64,000 bases of DNA from Chondrilla cf. caribensis (GCA_964020155.1 OZ026559.1:4203174-4267173), one strand, 5' to 3'; counted from the stretch's first letter, positions 1 through 11,868 are shown. Numbers and translations: made by a program. Notes: a model not told the origin generated them from the letters alone.

Positions 1-1
1 A

Positions 2-1234
2 AGACACCTGCCAATAGGACCACTGGTAGGTCCTCCCGGTCGTGATGGTCGTGATGGAGTTGGGATAGCAGGTCGTGATGGTCTCCCCGGTCCAGCTGGT
101 CCTCCAGGTGCTCCAGGCTCTCCAGGTCCCAGTGGAGTCAACCTTGATGAACTTCGTGAGATTGTTCGTCTGATGGCTAAAGAAGAACTGAAGAACTTGA
201 CATCTGAAGATAGTGAACCAGTAAAGGTTGTTGTGGAGTACGATAAACTGTGTCCTACAACTGCTATCCTTACCACTCCACCTGGAAGAAATCCACTAAC
301 ACGTACGTCTACAAACTCTCCATCTCCAACCAATTGCCCTAGTCCTCCATTACCTAAATGTCCAAGGCCAATACCTACTAGACCTCCAGTGAATGGATCG
401 TGTGCTCAAGGGTTGACTCAAGATGACCCCGCTCTATCCTGTAATGAAATCCTCATCTGTAACCCTTACCTTCCATCCGGATACTACTGGATCACAACTA
501 GACACCAGCCAAATCAGAACAACGTCATTGTAGAAGTTTACTGTCACATGGAAGGGGACATCTGTGGAATAAGAGGACTGACTCGCGTAGCTCACCTCAA
601 CATGAGTGACCCTTCTGTTAACTGTCCTCCTCAACTGACCACAATCACTCAGTCTGGAAAGAGAATGTGCACCAGTCCAGTCCTCGGCCCTCATTTCTCT
701 TCTGTTGTGTTCAACACTTACAACATCAACTATAGTTTTGTCTGTGGGAGAGCTATTGGGTATGCACGCAGTGGACCATATGCATTTTACTACAGCACAA
801 AGGGATCTTACAAAACCATTGACCAGGCCTATGTTGATGGGCTGTCCATTACGTACAGAGTAGATGGCAAACAAAGGCACATTTGGTCCCTGGCTACAGG
901 ATATAGTGACCCTGCAGCTGGTAATGGAAATACCTACAACTGTCCATGTGCTGGTGGCTCTACATATAATCCTCCATATTTCGTCAATGATGACCACTAT
1001 TGTGAATCAGGTAGTGATTCTCCATCTAGGGGGAAGTGGTACATGAACAATCCACTTTGGGACGGACAAGGATGTCACTCTTCATCTCGTTGCTGTGACA
1101 ACCAACGTTTACCATGGTTTTGGCGTACTTTGCCGGAGAATACTAATTCTGGTATCGAAGTTCGTTGGATGCGTCCAACTGGAAACCCAGTGAATGATCT
1201 TGGTATTACGTTCTTGGAGCTTTACATTCATTAA
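2..1234 (+). CDS. A1: collagen-like secreted protein with Cys-rich C-terminal domain, 5' end outside window
   Basis: The reading frame is open from base 2 to a TAA at 1232-1234. The window edge removes the signal peptide and the start. The visible protein begins in the segment just before the collagen ([16 protein letters not shown]). It continues with about 14 Gly-X-Y triplets, the conserved helix-prone stretch [18 protein letters not shown], a Thr/Pro/Ser linker (CPTTAILTTPP onwards) and a Cys-rich C-terminal domain of about 270 aa. The domain start (GYYWI, then VYCHMEGDICG, then LTRVAHLNMSD) recalls the N-terminal part of fibrinogen-related domains. Later motifs are GKRMC, FVCGRAIGYA, DGLSITY, HIWSLA, NCPCAGG, HYCESG, NPLWDGQGC, SRCCDN and GIEVRWMRP. 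It is closest to A7 at 50993-52324, sharing the linker and nearly the whole domain. No internal stop is seen. The role is inferred as an extracellular oligomeric recognition or matrix protein; the ligand is unknown. Confidence 0.82.
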   Translation, partial: RHLPIGPLVGPPGRDGRDGVGIAGRDGLPGPAGPPGAPGSPGPSGVNLDELREIVRLMAKEELKNLTSEDSEPVKVVVEYDKLCPTTAILTTPPGRNPLTRTSTNSPSPTNCPSPPLPKCPRPIPTRPPVNGSCAQGLTQDDPALSCNEILICNPYLPSGYYWITTRHQPNQNNVIVEVYCHMEGDICGIRGLTRVAHLNMSDPSVNCPPQLTTITQSGKRMCTSPVLGPHFSSVVFNTYNINYSFVCGRAIGYARSGPYAFYYSTKGSYKTIDQAYVDGLSITYRVDGKQRHIWSLATGYSDPAAGNGNTYNCPCAGGSTYNPPYFVNDDHYCESGSDSPSRGKWYMNNPLWDGQGCHSSSRCCDNQRLPWFWRTLPENTNSGIEVRWMRPTGNPVNDLGITFLELYIH

Positions 1235-1249
1235 CCTCAAGTATATCCG

Positions 1250-1251
<2 letters not shown>

Positions 1252-1312
<61 letters not shown>
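1252..1312. repeat. (GT)n microsatellite directly after A1
   Basis: About 30 perfect GT dinucleotides begin 17 bases after the A1 stop. A7 has a similar tract at the same distance from its stop, so the tract was inherited with the gene copy. Shorter GT tracts follow near 1471 and 1552. Confidence 0.95.
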
Positions 1313-1313
<1 letters not shown>

Positions 1314-2032
1314 ATGATAGCATAAAACCTAATGTATTGCATATTAATTGCGATGTGAATTTAATGTATACAAAGAAATTCATTACACTTAATGTTATTG
1401 TTCCAATGAGTTCAATGAAATGACGTTACCAGACACCGGTAATAACATCCTACTTGATAAGGATTCATTTGTGTGTGTGTGTCAAGTTCATATAATATGT
1501 GATATTTACACTTCCATGACATAGTGAATTACAAACCAACTAGTCGAGGTTGTGTTTGTGTGTGTGTGTGTGTGTTTGTGCTAATTTAAATCATAATAAA
1601 CATATATTTATACTGCTATCATTTGTTCCGTCATATATGGACGATTACCAATAACAATGGTCAAGTCAAAGGACTGTATATATGACATGAATGTGCATGT
1701 AATATTCATGATCACATTTGCATAGTAGTAGTTACTTGGACCCCAAATGGTGTGAGTGTATATTACCAAAGTCATGAACAGGCATGTCTACTTCTAAACT
1801 CCAGGTACGACCATTGACCAGACCTTTATTGACGAGCTTTCTATCACTTATTGACTAAACAAGCATGATATTTATTTCCTGCATGGCTGGGCAATATGTA
1901 CACCACAATCCATACATTTGCATATGTGATATTGTACTCGAAGACACCATGGCATGCAATACACTACACAGATTTTCTTAGTTGAAAGAGTATGTTTAAT
2001 TCATATCAATGAAGTGTTTGCATCACTGTCGT
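1313..2032. other. Intergenic region without a recognised gene
   Basis: AT-rich DNA with short GT tracts. I see no open frame with family features and no RNA gene. Confidence 0.5.
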
Positions 2033-2242
2033 GTGGTCTGATTACTGAGGTGGTAATAAAGTCGAGGTGGTCCTATTGCTGAGGTGGTCGTATTACTGAG
2101 GTGGTCCCATTACTACGGTGGTCCTATTACTGAGGTGGTCCTATTGCTGAGGTGGTCGTATTACTGAGATGGTAATAAAGCTAAGGTGGTCCTATTACTG
2201 AGGTGGTCCTATTTACTGAGGTGGTCCGATTGCTGAAGTAGT
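2033..2242. repeat. Minisatellite, about 20-bp unit (CTGAGGTGGTCCTATTA-like)
   Basis: Some ten imperfect tandem copies of a unit of about 20 bp built on GAGGTGGTCCTATTACT. Some units carry a variant GGTAATAAAG. The units are clearly periodic and non-coding. A weak single echo (GTGGTCCTACAACTGGAG) occurs near 32080. Confidence 0.85.
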
Positions 2243-2249
2243 AAACAAG

Positions 2250-2303
2250 TAATTTGAGTTCAAAAACTCGTGGGGCTGCCGTCCCCCGCACTCAAATTAA
2301 TTG
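2250..2303. repeat. Imperfect hairpin, part of a dispersed repeat
   Basis: AATTTGAGT pairs with ACTCAAATT, and an inner GTGGGG pairs with CCCCGCAC. The DNA that follows (TTCGTAGGTTCAGAAGAACCTT) recurs near 47995 inside the 530-bp hAT-like element, so this is probably a piece of a dispersed repeat. Confidence 0.5.
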
Positions 2304-2432
2304 GGTGTCTTTCGTAGGTTCAGAAGAACCTTCGCTGAATTTATTACATTTGGCGAATTGTAATGATAGGTATGTATACACCTCAATAATAAATTCAATC
2401 AAGCTAATTCAATTGATTAAACAATAATCAGG

Positions 2433-2502
2433 AATTCTCCAGGTCCAGGTTCTCCAGGTCCCAGTGGAGTCAACATTGATGAACTTCGTGAGATTGTTCG
2501 TG
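2433..2502 (+). pseudogene. A-family fragment: collagen end plus helix start
   Basis: About 70 bases match the A-family segment encoding [22 protein letters not shown] almost base for base. There is no A-type sequence on either side. It is an isolated relic of the most conserved part of the family. Confidence 0.75.
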
Positions 2503-2960
2503 TACTATATTGTTCGAAACGAGTTCACTTCACTCTTCATGTCTCAATAATAATAATTCACATGCATAACAAAGAACCATTATTATAGGAATAGTAACAA
2601 CATAAAAGATAGCATTTAACACAACCATAATAGTAAAGATCTATCTCTAGTAACAATCAATAATTAGCAATGTTTATAATGACTACCAGTATGCGACATC
2701 TCTCCTTTTCCAGTACGTGAGTCTGGAGTGAGGACCAACGTGAGTTCCTGTCTGTGACCGTGTGGTGATGGTACGCTGCTGTGGTTCAGTTGAAACTGTC
2801 TTCGACTGTGCTTCACTTAGTCTTGGTGAAAGGTGGCTCTGGTTCCCGATTCCAGATGGAGTCTCCACGATGTAGGACCGTGATGTGGTCACTGGTTGGA
2901 TGACTCTCCCGGGAACCTGTCGGTCTTGAGTTCACACCCAAACTGTCTCATCACCGGGGA
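2503..2960. other. Intergenic region, nothing recognised
   Basis: A 69-codon minus-strand frame near 2683-2892 has no family resemblance and no conserved counterpart elsewhere in the window. I do not call a gene. Confidence 0.4.
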
Positions 2961-3070
2961 GGGGCAGGGTAGAAGCCACTGAGGATTTTGCATGATAGCT
3001 GTCAGTATATAAGCTTTAATGGAGTTTAGCACCTCCAAGAGATCAACATAGCAATCTTCAAACTCCTTCA
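2961..3070 (-). pseudogene. Relic of B-family exon 1 (short)
   Basis: On the minus strand this matches the N-terminal part of a B ectodomain exon (the region around LNSIKAY and the segment before the INRAKPSS motif). The same sequence recurs at about 3490-3600, so the piece is locally duplicated. No start or downstream exon is present. Confidence 0.6.
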
Positions 3071-3240
3071 GTTTAGCATGAAGAACTAAATTTTATTCAT
3101 AGCATGAATAAATTATCCATTGCACGAGTGCATATTTCGTACAAGTCGTTATCGTGCAACGGAGAGAAATCCTAATTTCCATACAATTACGAACAATTCA
3201 AATGGTTGGTAGCACTGTGTTCAGTGTGCAACTATTATTA

Positions 3241-3610
3241 TTCACATTGCATATTTTGCCCAAATTCCTGCAGTATTCCTTCATTTTCAATCAATGATCT
3301 TATTTGATACGTATAATAATATACATACGTAGCTGTGTAGTCCACATGTACAAATCTAGGTTGTGATGAGTGTAGTTCATTTCCGGGTATGTCCTCCATG
3401 GATAGGTCCCAAGTGAACACTCTTCAGGAAGTGGGTCTGTGTAGTTGGTGAAGTAGGCTATGATGACACTAGATGGTTTAGCCTGATTGATGGGGTAGGG
3501 TGAAAGCCATTGAGGAGTTTGCATAATAGTTGATGGTATGTAAGCTTTAATGGAGTTTAGCACCTACAAGAGATCATCATAGCAATCTTCGAACTCCTTC
3601 AGTTTCATCA
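3241..3610 (-). pseudogene. Relic of B-family exon 1, diverged subtype
   Basis: Minus-strand sequence resembles the ectodomain exon, with CYDDLL, NSIKAYIPSTIMQTPQW, KPSSVIIAYFTNYTDPLPEE, CSLGTYPWRTYPE and LYMWTTQL. It then leaves the family. A stop interrupts the segment before VLNSIKAY, there is no signal peptide, and no TM exon follows. The same relic lies 3' of the TM exon in the B3, B6 and B7 blocks, so it belongs to the ancestral repeat unit. Confidence 0.7.
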
Positions 3611-3926
3611 TTCCAAATTTGGTGATTGATGTAAGGGTGAGGGGTGACAGAGGTCGGGTTTGACCATTTGGAGGACAGTACCATGCATCTCTTCAATCAC
3701 CTACACATAAACGTATATTGTCGAACTTTTATATAATACCATTTGAATCATGAAGTATAGAATTGCAAGTGCTATGCCTACATACAAAAGGAGTATGTCA
3801 ATATTAATTGAAATATGATTATGCATAGTGTTGTTTGTAGAACATTATTGAAATGATAACTATATAAAATGAATAGCGAGAGCATAGCATACTGCTGCAC
3901 ATAGTTATTGATATCAAATGTGTTAT

Positions 3927-5790
3927 CTACTGAAAGTTTTGTTGTTGAAAAATTTGCCTCATCTCCAACTTCACTTTGTGATACAGCACCTGTATCATCC
4001 ACCATGCTATTGGTAGGGCAGTGTAGCGTAGTACAAAGTAGAGAGATTTAGTGAAGCTCTGAGTCTCTTCTCCATATTTACTCAAATGTAGTACAAGTGT
4101 AATACTGAATGTTAGTGATCCAAATCCAAAGACAAGTACTGCTATGAACATGAGTAGCAGTATCTGTCAAAGTGCTTGTTTTGGTGTGATTCTGTATTCC
4201 TCTTCTTTGATGAAGATTTGATCAATTGTGAAGGGAATGGATGTTATGATGATGCATACAAACATTGCACACCACACTGTGAGAATGCCAAATCCGTACA
4301 AGTGTGGATTTGCACTCACTAACAAGAGTTGAAATGGAAGATGTACTAATAGAACCACTACACTCATGTAGATCCCCCAGAGAGATATTGTTGCAATGAC
4401 TCTGTGTTGATTTCTTCCACAACATTTTGTAAATATGCTCCATGTCCTGGGAATGGGAAATGTAATGTACTTGGTGTGAATGTAGGCGAGCATTAGGGAG
4501 CTGATTAGCATGAAACCCAAAAGATAGTTTGATGCTGTACAATTTGAAATTACATCAGTATTTGTATATGGATAACATGTTGCTGTGAGAAATTTGAGTA
4601 TCATGTAAACATTGAAGACATGAGCAAGACTTGCTACAGCCCAGAAGAATGGTACTTTAACTTTGCTCCTACTTTGTTGTAGACTCTTCACCAGCTGTCC
4701 TCCCTTGGTGTAGAGTAGGAAGGGAACTAGTAGACCAAGAGTGCCAATTAGAACATAGAATCCTTGATTTGGAATGCGAAAGTTTGTTTCCTGAGGCATC
4801 AAGTGTTTTACCCGAACATCATATCCAAGTTCTACCCCAGATGTCATATCCATGTATAACACTCCTGACAATTTCTCTTTGGATTGACTTTGAAGCTTTC
4901 CAGAAATTACTGACAAAATCTACATTTTTATTTTGAAAAGGAATGAGTTTCATATCAACAGACCCAGTACACAGTTCTATTAAAAAACACAATTATAGCA
5001 AATAATAGGATGTATGTACAGATACAAGATGGTATTTTTATGTCCACATGCCTTACCTTGCTTAACCTAGTCTGCATGGCAATGATAATGCAGGTACTAG
5101 TAATGTATGTACGTATCCAGTACAGATCAGTTATGTTGAACAAGAATGGATGAACTGATGCAAGAAAGTACATTGTTGTCCACATGTCTTATACCTTGCT
5201 TAACATAATCTGCATGTTCAGGTTTGTACATGTATGCAATATAATGTATGTATAAATAGTGTATAATATATATGCAACAGCATAATATATACCTGTATAG
5301 TGACAGCTCCTAATGTTGGATAGCCATCGAGAATGAGTGGAGTTTTGATGCAAGCAATCTGGGATGGAAAGTATAAAGGCGAAGATTTGTTGAATAAAAG
5401 ATAGTAGGTCACAGTGGGTAGGTATTCTCCAAATTCCAGTAATGTTCCTTCACTGTCAATGCTATATATCGGTGTGGTGGTCCACATGTACCAATATATG
5501 TTGTGATAAGTGTAGTTTATCCCCGGGTATGTCCTCCATGGATAGGTCCCAAGTGAGCACTCTTCAGGAAGTGGGTCTGTGTAGTTGGTGAAGTAGGCTA
5601 TGATGACACTAGATGGTTTAGCCCGATTGATGGGGTAGAAGGCATCGAGGAGTTGTTGATAGTTGTCAGGATAAGCTTTGATGGAGTTCAATATTTCCAA
5701 GGGATCATCACAAACTTGATAGCGATCACATCCTCCACAAGTACCTTCTATGAGGATAGTCCACAGAACCAGTATTATTGCTCCACTCAT
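3927..5790 (-). pseudogene. B1: seven-transmembrane receptor-like gene, two exons, one premature stop
   Basis: Exon 1 (5293-5790, 166 codons) starts MSGAIILVLWTILIEG, a signal peptide. Cys-containing ectodomain motifs follow (CGGCDRYQVCDD, FTNYTDPLPEECSLGTYPW, NYTYHN, LFNKSSPLYF). It ends TVTIQ at a GT donor. The intron is 4920-5292 (AG acceptor). Exon 2 (3927-4919) continues in phase 0 with ILSVISGKL and carries seven hydrophobic helices. Loop charges place the N-terminus outside (RSKVK, CCGRNQHR and KEEEYR on the inside). Exon 2 contains TGA at 4167-4169, where the other copies have CGA (Arg of ALRQILLL). The stop removes TM6 and TM7 (a C-to-T change at a CpG). The rest is intact, so inactivation is recent or polymorphic. 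The receptor family is not recognised; no DRY, NPxxY or GPS motif is seen. Confidence 0.8.
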
Positions 5791-6780
5791 TCTTCACTCA
5801 ATTGTACCTGGTCACGCATGGAAGACAACAATAGTGAATCACTCTTATTATGCATTCAACTATATTATTGCAAATTTTCACCTTCCATTCAGGATGTTTC
5901 CCATATTTATGGATCACAATTTTCTAATAATATTATAATAGTATATATATACATATATTCAGATTCCTATTTTCACTTTCAAAATTATCCCTGACAAAAC
6001 TGATTGTACAATATTGATTTCGTTTTGCTTTCGATTTCAACTCCTCCTGAGCTGATAGTCCACACTAGAATAGGTATGCATCCTACCAAGTCTTACACAG
6101 TTGTAGCTAGCTAGAGTGTATATAATGAGCATAATACTATGGTAACACTTTGGTACATGCAATGTTCATGGTATGAACTCCAACTGTTACAGGCCTACAG
6201 CTGCTGCAGACACCCTCATTCATCCAACCCATCAAAGCTTGTTGGGTGTTGGAATAATTAGAGTGGTCTCTTCAGAGTTGAATTCCAAGAGAACCGGTCA
6301 ACCATCTTCAACCGGGCTGTTGGCTGAAGGTAGGTTTCATGTTTACTGTAATATACAGAGAGTACCTGGTAGACTGGTGACTTGTGTTGTCGTAGGTCAC
6401 TGATATAATAATATTATGATACATTTTACACACACTTTTGCATGTACATTCGGATGTGGTACCAGTGATAATTTTAGATTTCACTATTGCTCTCCATGGA
6501 CTGCCCATATCAAACTTAATACCAGAGGTACAGATACTTGTACTCCCTCCTGGAGGTGGTTTGGACCAGGTGGGGACCGGCAAGATAGGTCTTATGCTTG
6601 TCACACTGTGCTTCCCCTTCATTAATACATTACAAGTAATAATACATAAATTATATCTTTTATGTACCTACACTAACCTCGTTATTCTCTAGCAGGATAA
6701 TTCCGCAAAGGATAAAGGATGTGTGACTTAGCTATACCCTACCAAGGATAATTCCCTTCTTTAAAGTTTCCAGAACATCG
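5791..6780. other. Upstream region of B1 with a duplicated non-coding block
   Basis: The block from about 6160 to 6630 (AACTGTTACAGGC, CCTGGTAGACTGGTGACTTG, GGTACAGATACTTGTACTCC) recurs upstream of B2 (about 10920-11400), B6 (about 42990-43480) and, more diverged, B3, B4 and B5. Short frames in it differ between copies and are not conserved as protein. It may contain the shared B promoter, but I cannot point to a core element. Confidence 0.5.
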
Positions 6781-6817
6781 TTCTATTGCTTGAAGGTCAC
6801 AAAACCAGATTCACCAA

Positions 6818-7040
<223 letters not shown>

Positions 7041-7059
7041 ACATAACATAATAGTCATG

Positions 7060-7925
7060 CACATGTCCAGTATAATGGTTCTGTGGTACTGCATATACAT
7101 TCATAAGTCTACACAATACAGGGCCATTGAGAGTATTTGAATGGAGGAGAAATGGTAAATTCATAGAAATGGCAGAGAAACAGTCACTGATTTTATTTAC
7201 TTCTGATTTTTTCTCAACGTTATGACAAGTGTTATTCTTATGATGGGGATACATTGCATTCTAGAGCTGTTCATTTTTAGTACAAGCAACATAGTAATGT
7301 ATACGATATCACCATTATAAGGCTGATGACGTAATAATCAATTTGCACCGAGTGACGACGGTCACGTGCAATAACACGTGTTCGATATTTGGCGAAGATC
7401 GGACTAGCGTGAGTGCCTTCATTTTGTTTGAGCGCATTTGAACAATTGCTCAATCGTGAGAATTGATCAGGAAGGAAATGAGAATGAAGAATTCTTTGTA
7501 TTCCCTTTGAACAGATGAGGTCCCTTTTTTGGAGCTCCGTGTGGAGTAGGAGAATGAAGTGATGGCAGAAGGATCGAACTCCAGATGTGGTCCGAAAGAC
7601 AGTTCGACGAATTTTCGCCTATATATATTACCTATATATTTAGTACATAACCGTGATTGAAATATCAAGAAACGGATGCATTTTAACTGTATATTTGAGC
7701 GACATTTTCAATAGAGTGGTTCACTTTTGTTGTTCTGTGTACAATTATACATTATTTACACTGTTGTCGTTGTTGTTGTTGTTGCTGATAGGTTATCATA
7801 ATTCTATACTGCCCTCTAGTACATTGTGAGGTGATACAGACCTTAAGGTTCCCCTACATATTGATATGTCCCCTACAGTGTATCCATGTGTACCCTCTAG
7901 TGGTAGGGAGTCCTTAGTTTGATTA
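7060..7925. repeat. Recurring E-box/CRE module, copy 1
   Basis: A non-coding block with TGATGACGTAATAA, GTGACGACGGTCACGTGCAA and AACACGTGTTCG within about 60 bases. It then has AATTGATCAGGAAGGAAATG, GAACTCCAGATGTGGTCCGA, a Gly/Val-like GTT tract, and GATACAGACCTTAAGGTTCC. Near-identical blocks lie at about 43820-44640 and 59690-60550. Partial copies are at 14150-14631, 15110-15750 and 35270-35965, and a diverged copy is at 48400-48680. It is either a dispersed repeat or a duplicated regulatory region carrying paired CACGTG boxes. Confidence 0.65.
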
Positions 7926-8632
7926 TAAGTTGGCTGTCTTTCATCTGACTGCTAACATACATGTGGAGACCATCCCTCTGTTGTTGTGTAGATCCCTTAA
8001 GTAAGCATACCTTATTAAAGCGGAGTACATGTTATAACCTACATTAGATATAGAAGGAATGTAACAGTAGACAACTATAAAACTAGAGAACTGGACTTCA
8101 TACTGGCCTCACAAGCTTCATTACATACATTGACCATGAGCTGGATTACTGGTTAACTAGTGGTTTACATGCAATTATATATAGAGCTTCATTACGACTA
8201 AGAGTTGGGGAATAAGGGCACGCACAAACACATTAAGCAACAAAGTAATCACAAACACACACACACACACACACACACAATGCAGGCACACACACTCATT
8301 CACACTTTTATGTGTATACTTTATCATTAATTTTGATTATGCAGATTCCTGTAAAAGACCAGGTTACATTTCATACCTGAAAGGTTCTAGTTTGATTTTT
8401 GACAATTAAATATTTATTATTTTCGATTAATTAATTGTTCATTACATCCGAATTGAATCATAAACTATAAAATCGCAAGTGTTATGCCTACATAAGAAAG
8501 CACATGTCAATAATTGGAATATAATTATGCATAGTGTTGTGTGTAGAACATTATTGAGATGATAACTATATAAAATGAATAGCGAGAACATAGCATACTG
8601 CTGCACATATTTATTGATATCAAATCTGTTAT
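7926..8632. other. Intergenic region 3' of B2
   Basis: Contains a short AC microsatellite (about 8254-8279). Towards 8440-8632 it holds the conserved 3' flank that follows the stop of every B gene. No gene is recognised. Confidence 0.5.
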
Positions 8633-10509
8633 CTACTGAAAGTTTTGTTGTTGAAAAATTTGCCTCATCTCCAACTTCACTTTGTAATACAGCACCTGTA
8701 TCATCCACCATGCTATTGGTAGGGCAGTGTAGCGTAGTACAAAGTAGAGAGATTTGGTGAAGCTCTGAGTCTCTTCTCCATATTTACTCAAATGTAGTAC
8801 AAGTGTAATACTGAATGTTAGTGATCCAAATCCAAAGACTAGTACTGCTATGAACATGAGTAGCAGTATCTGTCGAAGTGATTGTTTTGGTGTGATTCTG
8901 TATTCCTCTTCTTTGATGAAGATTTGATCAATTGTGAAGGGAACGGATGTTACGATGATGCATACAAACATTGCACACCACACTGTGAGAATAGTGAATC
9001 CATATAAGTGAGGGTTAGCACTCACTAACAAGAGTTGAAATGGAAGATGTAGTAATAGACCAATTACACTCATGTAGATCCCCCAAAGAGATATTGTTGT
9101 AATGATTCTGTGTTGATTTCTTCCACAGCATTTTGTGAATATGCTCCATGTTATGGGAATGGGAAATGTAATGTACTTGGTGTGAATGTAGGCTATCATA
9201 AGGGAGCTGATTAGCATGAAACCCAAAACAAAGTTTGATGTTGTACAATTTGAGATTACATCAGTATTTGTATATGGATAACATGTTGCTGTGAGAAATT
9301 TGAGTATCATGTAAACATTGAAGACATGAACAAGACTTGCTACAGCCCAGATGAATGGTACTTTAGCTTTGCTCCTACTTTGTTGTAGACTCTTCACCAG
9401 TTGTCCTTCCTTGGTGTAGAGTAGGAAGGGAACTAGTGAAGCAATAGTGCAAATTAGAACATAGAATCCTTGATTTGGAATGCGAAAGTGTGTTCCCTGA
9501 GGCATCAAGTGGTTTACCCGAACATCATATCCAAGTTCTACCCCAGATGTCAAATCCATATATAACACTCCTGAGGATTTCTCTTCATATTGTCTTTGAA
9601 GCTTTCCAGAAATTACTGACAAAATCTAAATTTTTATTTTGAAAAGGACTGAGATTCATATCAACAGACCCAGTACACAGTTCTATTAAAAAACACAATT
9701 ATAGCAAATAATAGGATGTATGTACAGGATGTATGTACAGATACAAGATGGTACTTTGATGTCCACATGCCTTACCTTGCTTAACCTAGTCTGCATGGCA
9801 ATGATAATGCATGTACTAGTAATGTATGTACGTATCCAGTACAGATCAGTTATGTTGAACAAGAATGGATGAACTGATGCAAGAAAGTACATTGTTGTCC
9901 ACATGCCTTATACCTTGCTTAACATAATCTGCATGTTCAGGATTGTACATGTATGCAATATAATGTATGTATAAATAGTGTATAATATATATGCAACAAC
10001 ATAATATATACCTGTATAGTGACAGCTCCTAATGTTGGATTGCCATCGAGAATGAGTGGAGTTTTGATGCAAGCAATCTGGGATGGAAAGTATAAAGGCG
10101 AAGATTTGTTGAATAAAAGGTAGTAGGTCACAGTGGGTAGATATTCTCCAAATTCCAGTAATTTTCCTTCACTGTCAATGCTATATATCGGTGTAGTGGT
10201 CCACATGTACCAATATATGTTGTGATAAGTGTAGTTTATCCCCGGGTATGTCCTTCATGGATAGGTCCCAAGTGAGCACTCTTCAGGAAGTGGGTCTGTG
10301 TAGTTGGTGAAGTAGGCTATGATGACACTAGATGGTTTAGCCCGATTGATTGGGTAGAAGGCATCAATGAGTTGTTGATAGTTGTCAGGATAAACTTTGA
10401 TGGAGTTCAATACTTCCAAGGGATCATCACAAACTTGATAGCGATCACATCCTCCACAAATACCTTCTATGAGGATAGTCCACAGAAATAGTATTATTGC
10501 TCCACTTCT
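8633..10509 (-). pseudogene. B2: seven-transmembrane receptor-like gene with broken exon 1
   Basis: Exon 2 (8633-9625) is open and encodes the full seven-helix part, ending MRQIFQQQNFQ. Exon 1 (10012-10509) keeps the donor site and most ectodomain codons but has two defects. The start ATG is replaced (AGA at 10507-10509, with an in-frame TGA just upstream) by a small deletion of the 5' flank. The Trp codon of TYPWRTYP has become TGA at 10255-10257. The intron is 9626-10011 with GT..AG ends. Without another start upstream, the ectodomain and signal peptide cannot be made, so I call a pseudogene. A truncated product from exon 2 alone cannot be excluded. It is closest to B1. Confidence 0.78.
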
Positions 10510-10614
10510 TCTTCAACAATAGTGAATCACTCTTATTGTACATTCAACTATATTATTGCAAATTTTCACCTTCCATTCAGGATGTTTCCCATATTTATGG
10601 ATCACAATTTTCTA

Positions 10615-10619
10615 ATAAT

Positions 10620-10689
<70 letters not shown>

Positions 10690-10717
10690 GATAATATATA
10701 TATATATAATATATATT
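10615..10717. repeat. (TA)n microsatellite
   Basis: A long TA tract in the 5' flank of B2. The B6 flank has a shorter one at the same place, and B1 has only a few units. Confidence 0.9.
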
Positions 10718-10899
10718 CAGATTCCCATTTTCACTTTCAAAATTACCCCTGACAAAACTGATTGTACAATACTAATTTCGTTTTGCTTTCGATTTCAACT
10801 CCTCCTGAGCTGATAGTCCACACTAGAATACGATGCATCCTACCAAGTCTTACACAGTTGTAGCTAGCTAGAGTGTATATAATGAGCATAATACTATAA

Positions 10900-11460
10900 T
10901 GGTAGCATCTTAGTACATGCAATGTTCATGGGATGAACTCCAACTGTTACAGGCCTACAGCTGCTGCAGACACCCTCATTCATCCAACCCTTCAAAGCTT
11001 GTTGGGCATTGGATAAAAAATGGGTGGTCTCTTCAGAGTTGAATTCCAAGAGAACCGGTCACCCATCTTCAACCGGGCTGTTGACTGAAGGTAGGTTTCA
11101 TGTTTACTGTAATATACAGAGATTACCTGGTAGACTGGTGACTTGTGTTGTCGCGGGTCACTGTGATAATATTATGATACATTTTACACACACTTTAGCA
11201 TGTACATTCGGATGTGGTACCAGTGATAATTTTAGACTATTGTTCTCCATGGACAGCCCATATCAAACGTAATAACAGAGGTACAGATACTTGTACTCCC
11301 TCCTGGAGGTGGTTTGGACCAGGTGGGGACCAGCAAGATAGGTCTTAATCTTGTCACTTGTCACACTATGGTTCCCCTTCATCAATACATTACAAGTATA
11401 TAATAGTACATAAATTAAATCTTGTATGTACCTATACCAATATGGATGTGCTATAAACCT
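10900..11460. repeat. Duplicated block upstream of B2
   Basis: Near-identical to the block at about 6160-6630 and to that at about 42970-43500. Short open frames do not keep their reading frame between copies, which argues against coding. Confidence 0.6.
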
Positions 11461-11750
11461 CATGGTGACCAGTCAGGAAAATTTGTTGTTGGCCACCACG
11501 GCCTATCTGTGTAGATATGACCCGTAGTAATGTGAATGTTATGTAACAACAATAATATTATAATGCATCAAACTGCAGGTCATCATAAGGAGTTCTATAT
11601 ATTAACACAATATGACATCATTAATGTTTTCAACATGATAGTGTCTGCTGCTGTATTATAGCATGTAAAACCATACCAGATGTGTCAGTAACTATTGACA
11701 TATGGCAAAAATGTGTGTCAATGTTTTTTCCCAATTGAATTCTATTTAGT

Positions 11751-11868
11751 GGTTAAGACATGGGCACAAGGGCATTATGACATATAAATACCGAGTCCCG
11801 AGGGCGCGAAGCGCCCGAGGGCGAGTGTATTTTATATGTCATAATGCCCGAGTGTCCATGTCTTAACC
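11751..11868. mobile_element. Palindromic MITE-like element
   Basis: Long inverted repeat: GGTTAAGACATGG ... CCATGTCTTAACC outside and GGGCATTATGACATATAAA ... TTTATATGTCATAATGCCC inside. A GC-rich palindromic centre (GGGCGCGAAGCGCCC) contrasts with the AT-rich surroundings. No coding capacity is seen. A second inverted pair (TATAGCATCCGTTGCTAACG and TATAGTAACGGATGCTATA) lies just right of it at 11870-11970, enclosing two copies of a GTTGCTARCGCTTTAT unit. Confidence 0.7.

Noticed and set aside
434..997. Long minus-strand frames opposite A genes (also 51533-52090)
   Set aside because: They are shadows of the A coding strand, without a start context or family features, and do not persist across A subtypes.
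2683..2892. 69-codon minus-strand frame near a relic region
   Set aside because: No counterpart in any duplicated block and no recognisable feature.
5220..5292. Continuation of B1 exon 1 past the donor (adds VYIMLLHIYY...)
   Set aside because: The continuation differs in every copy and ends in varied stops. A GT donor after TVTIQ and an in-phase AG acceptor before ILSVISGKL explain all copies.
8442..8711. Conserved 75-89-codon frames overlapping the end of every B gene (MVDDTGAV...)
   Set aside because: They run in another frame over the last B codons and 3' flank. Similarity follows from DNA identity among recent copies, and stops and lengths vary.
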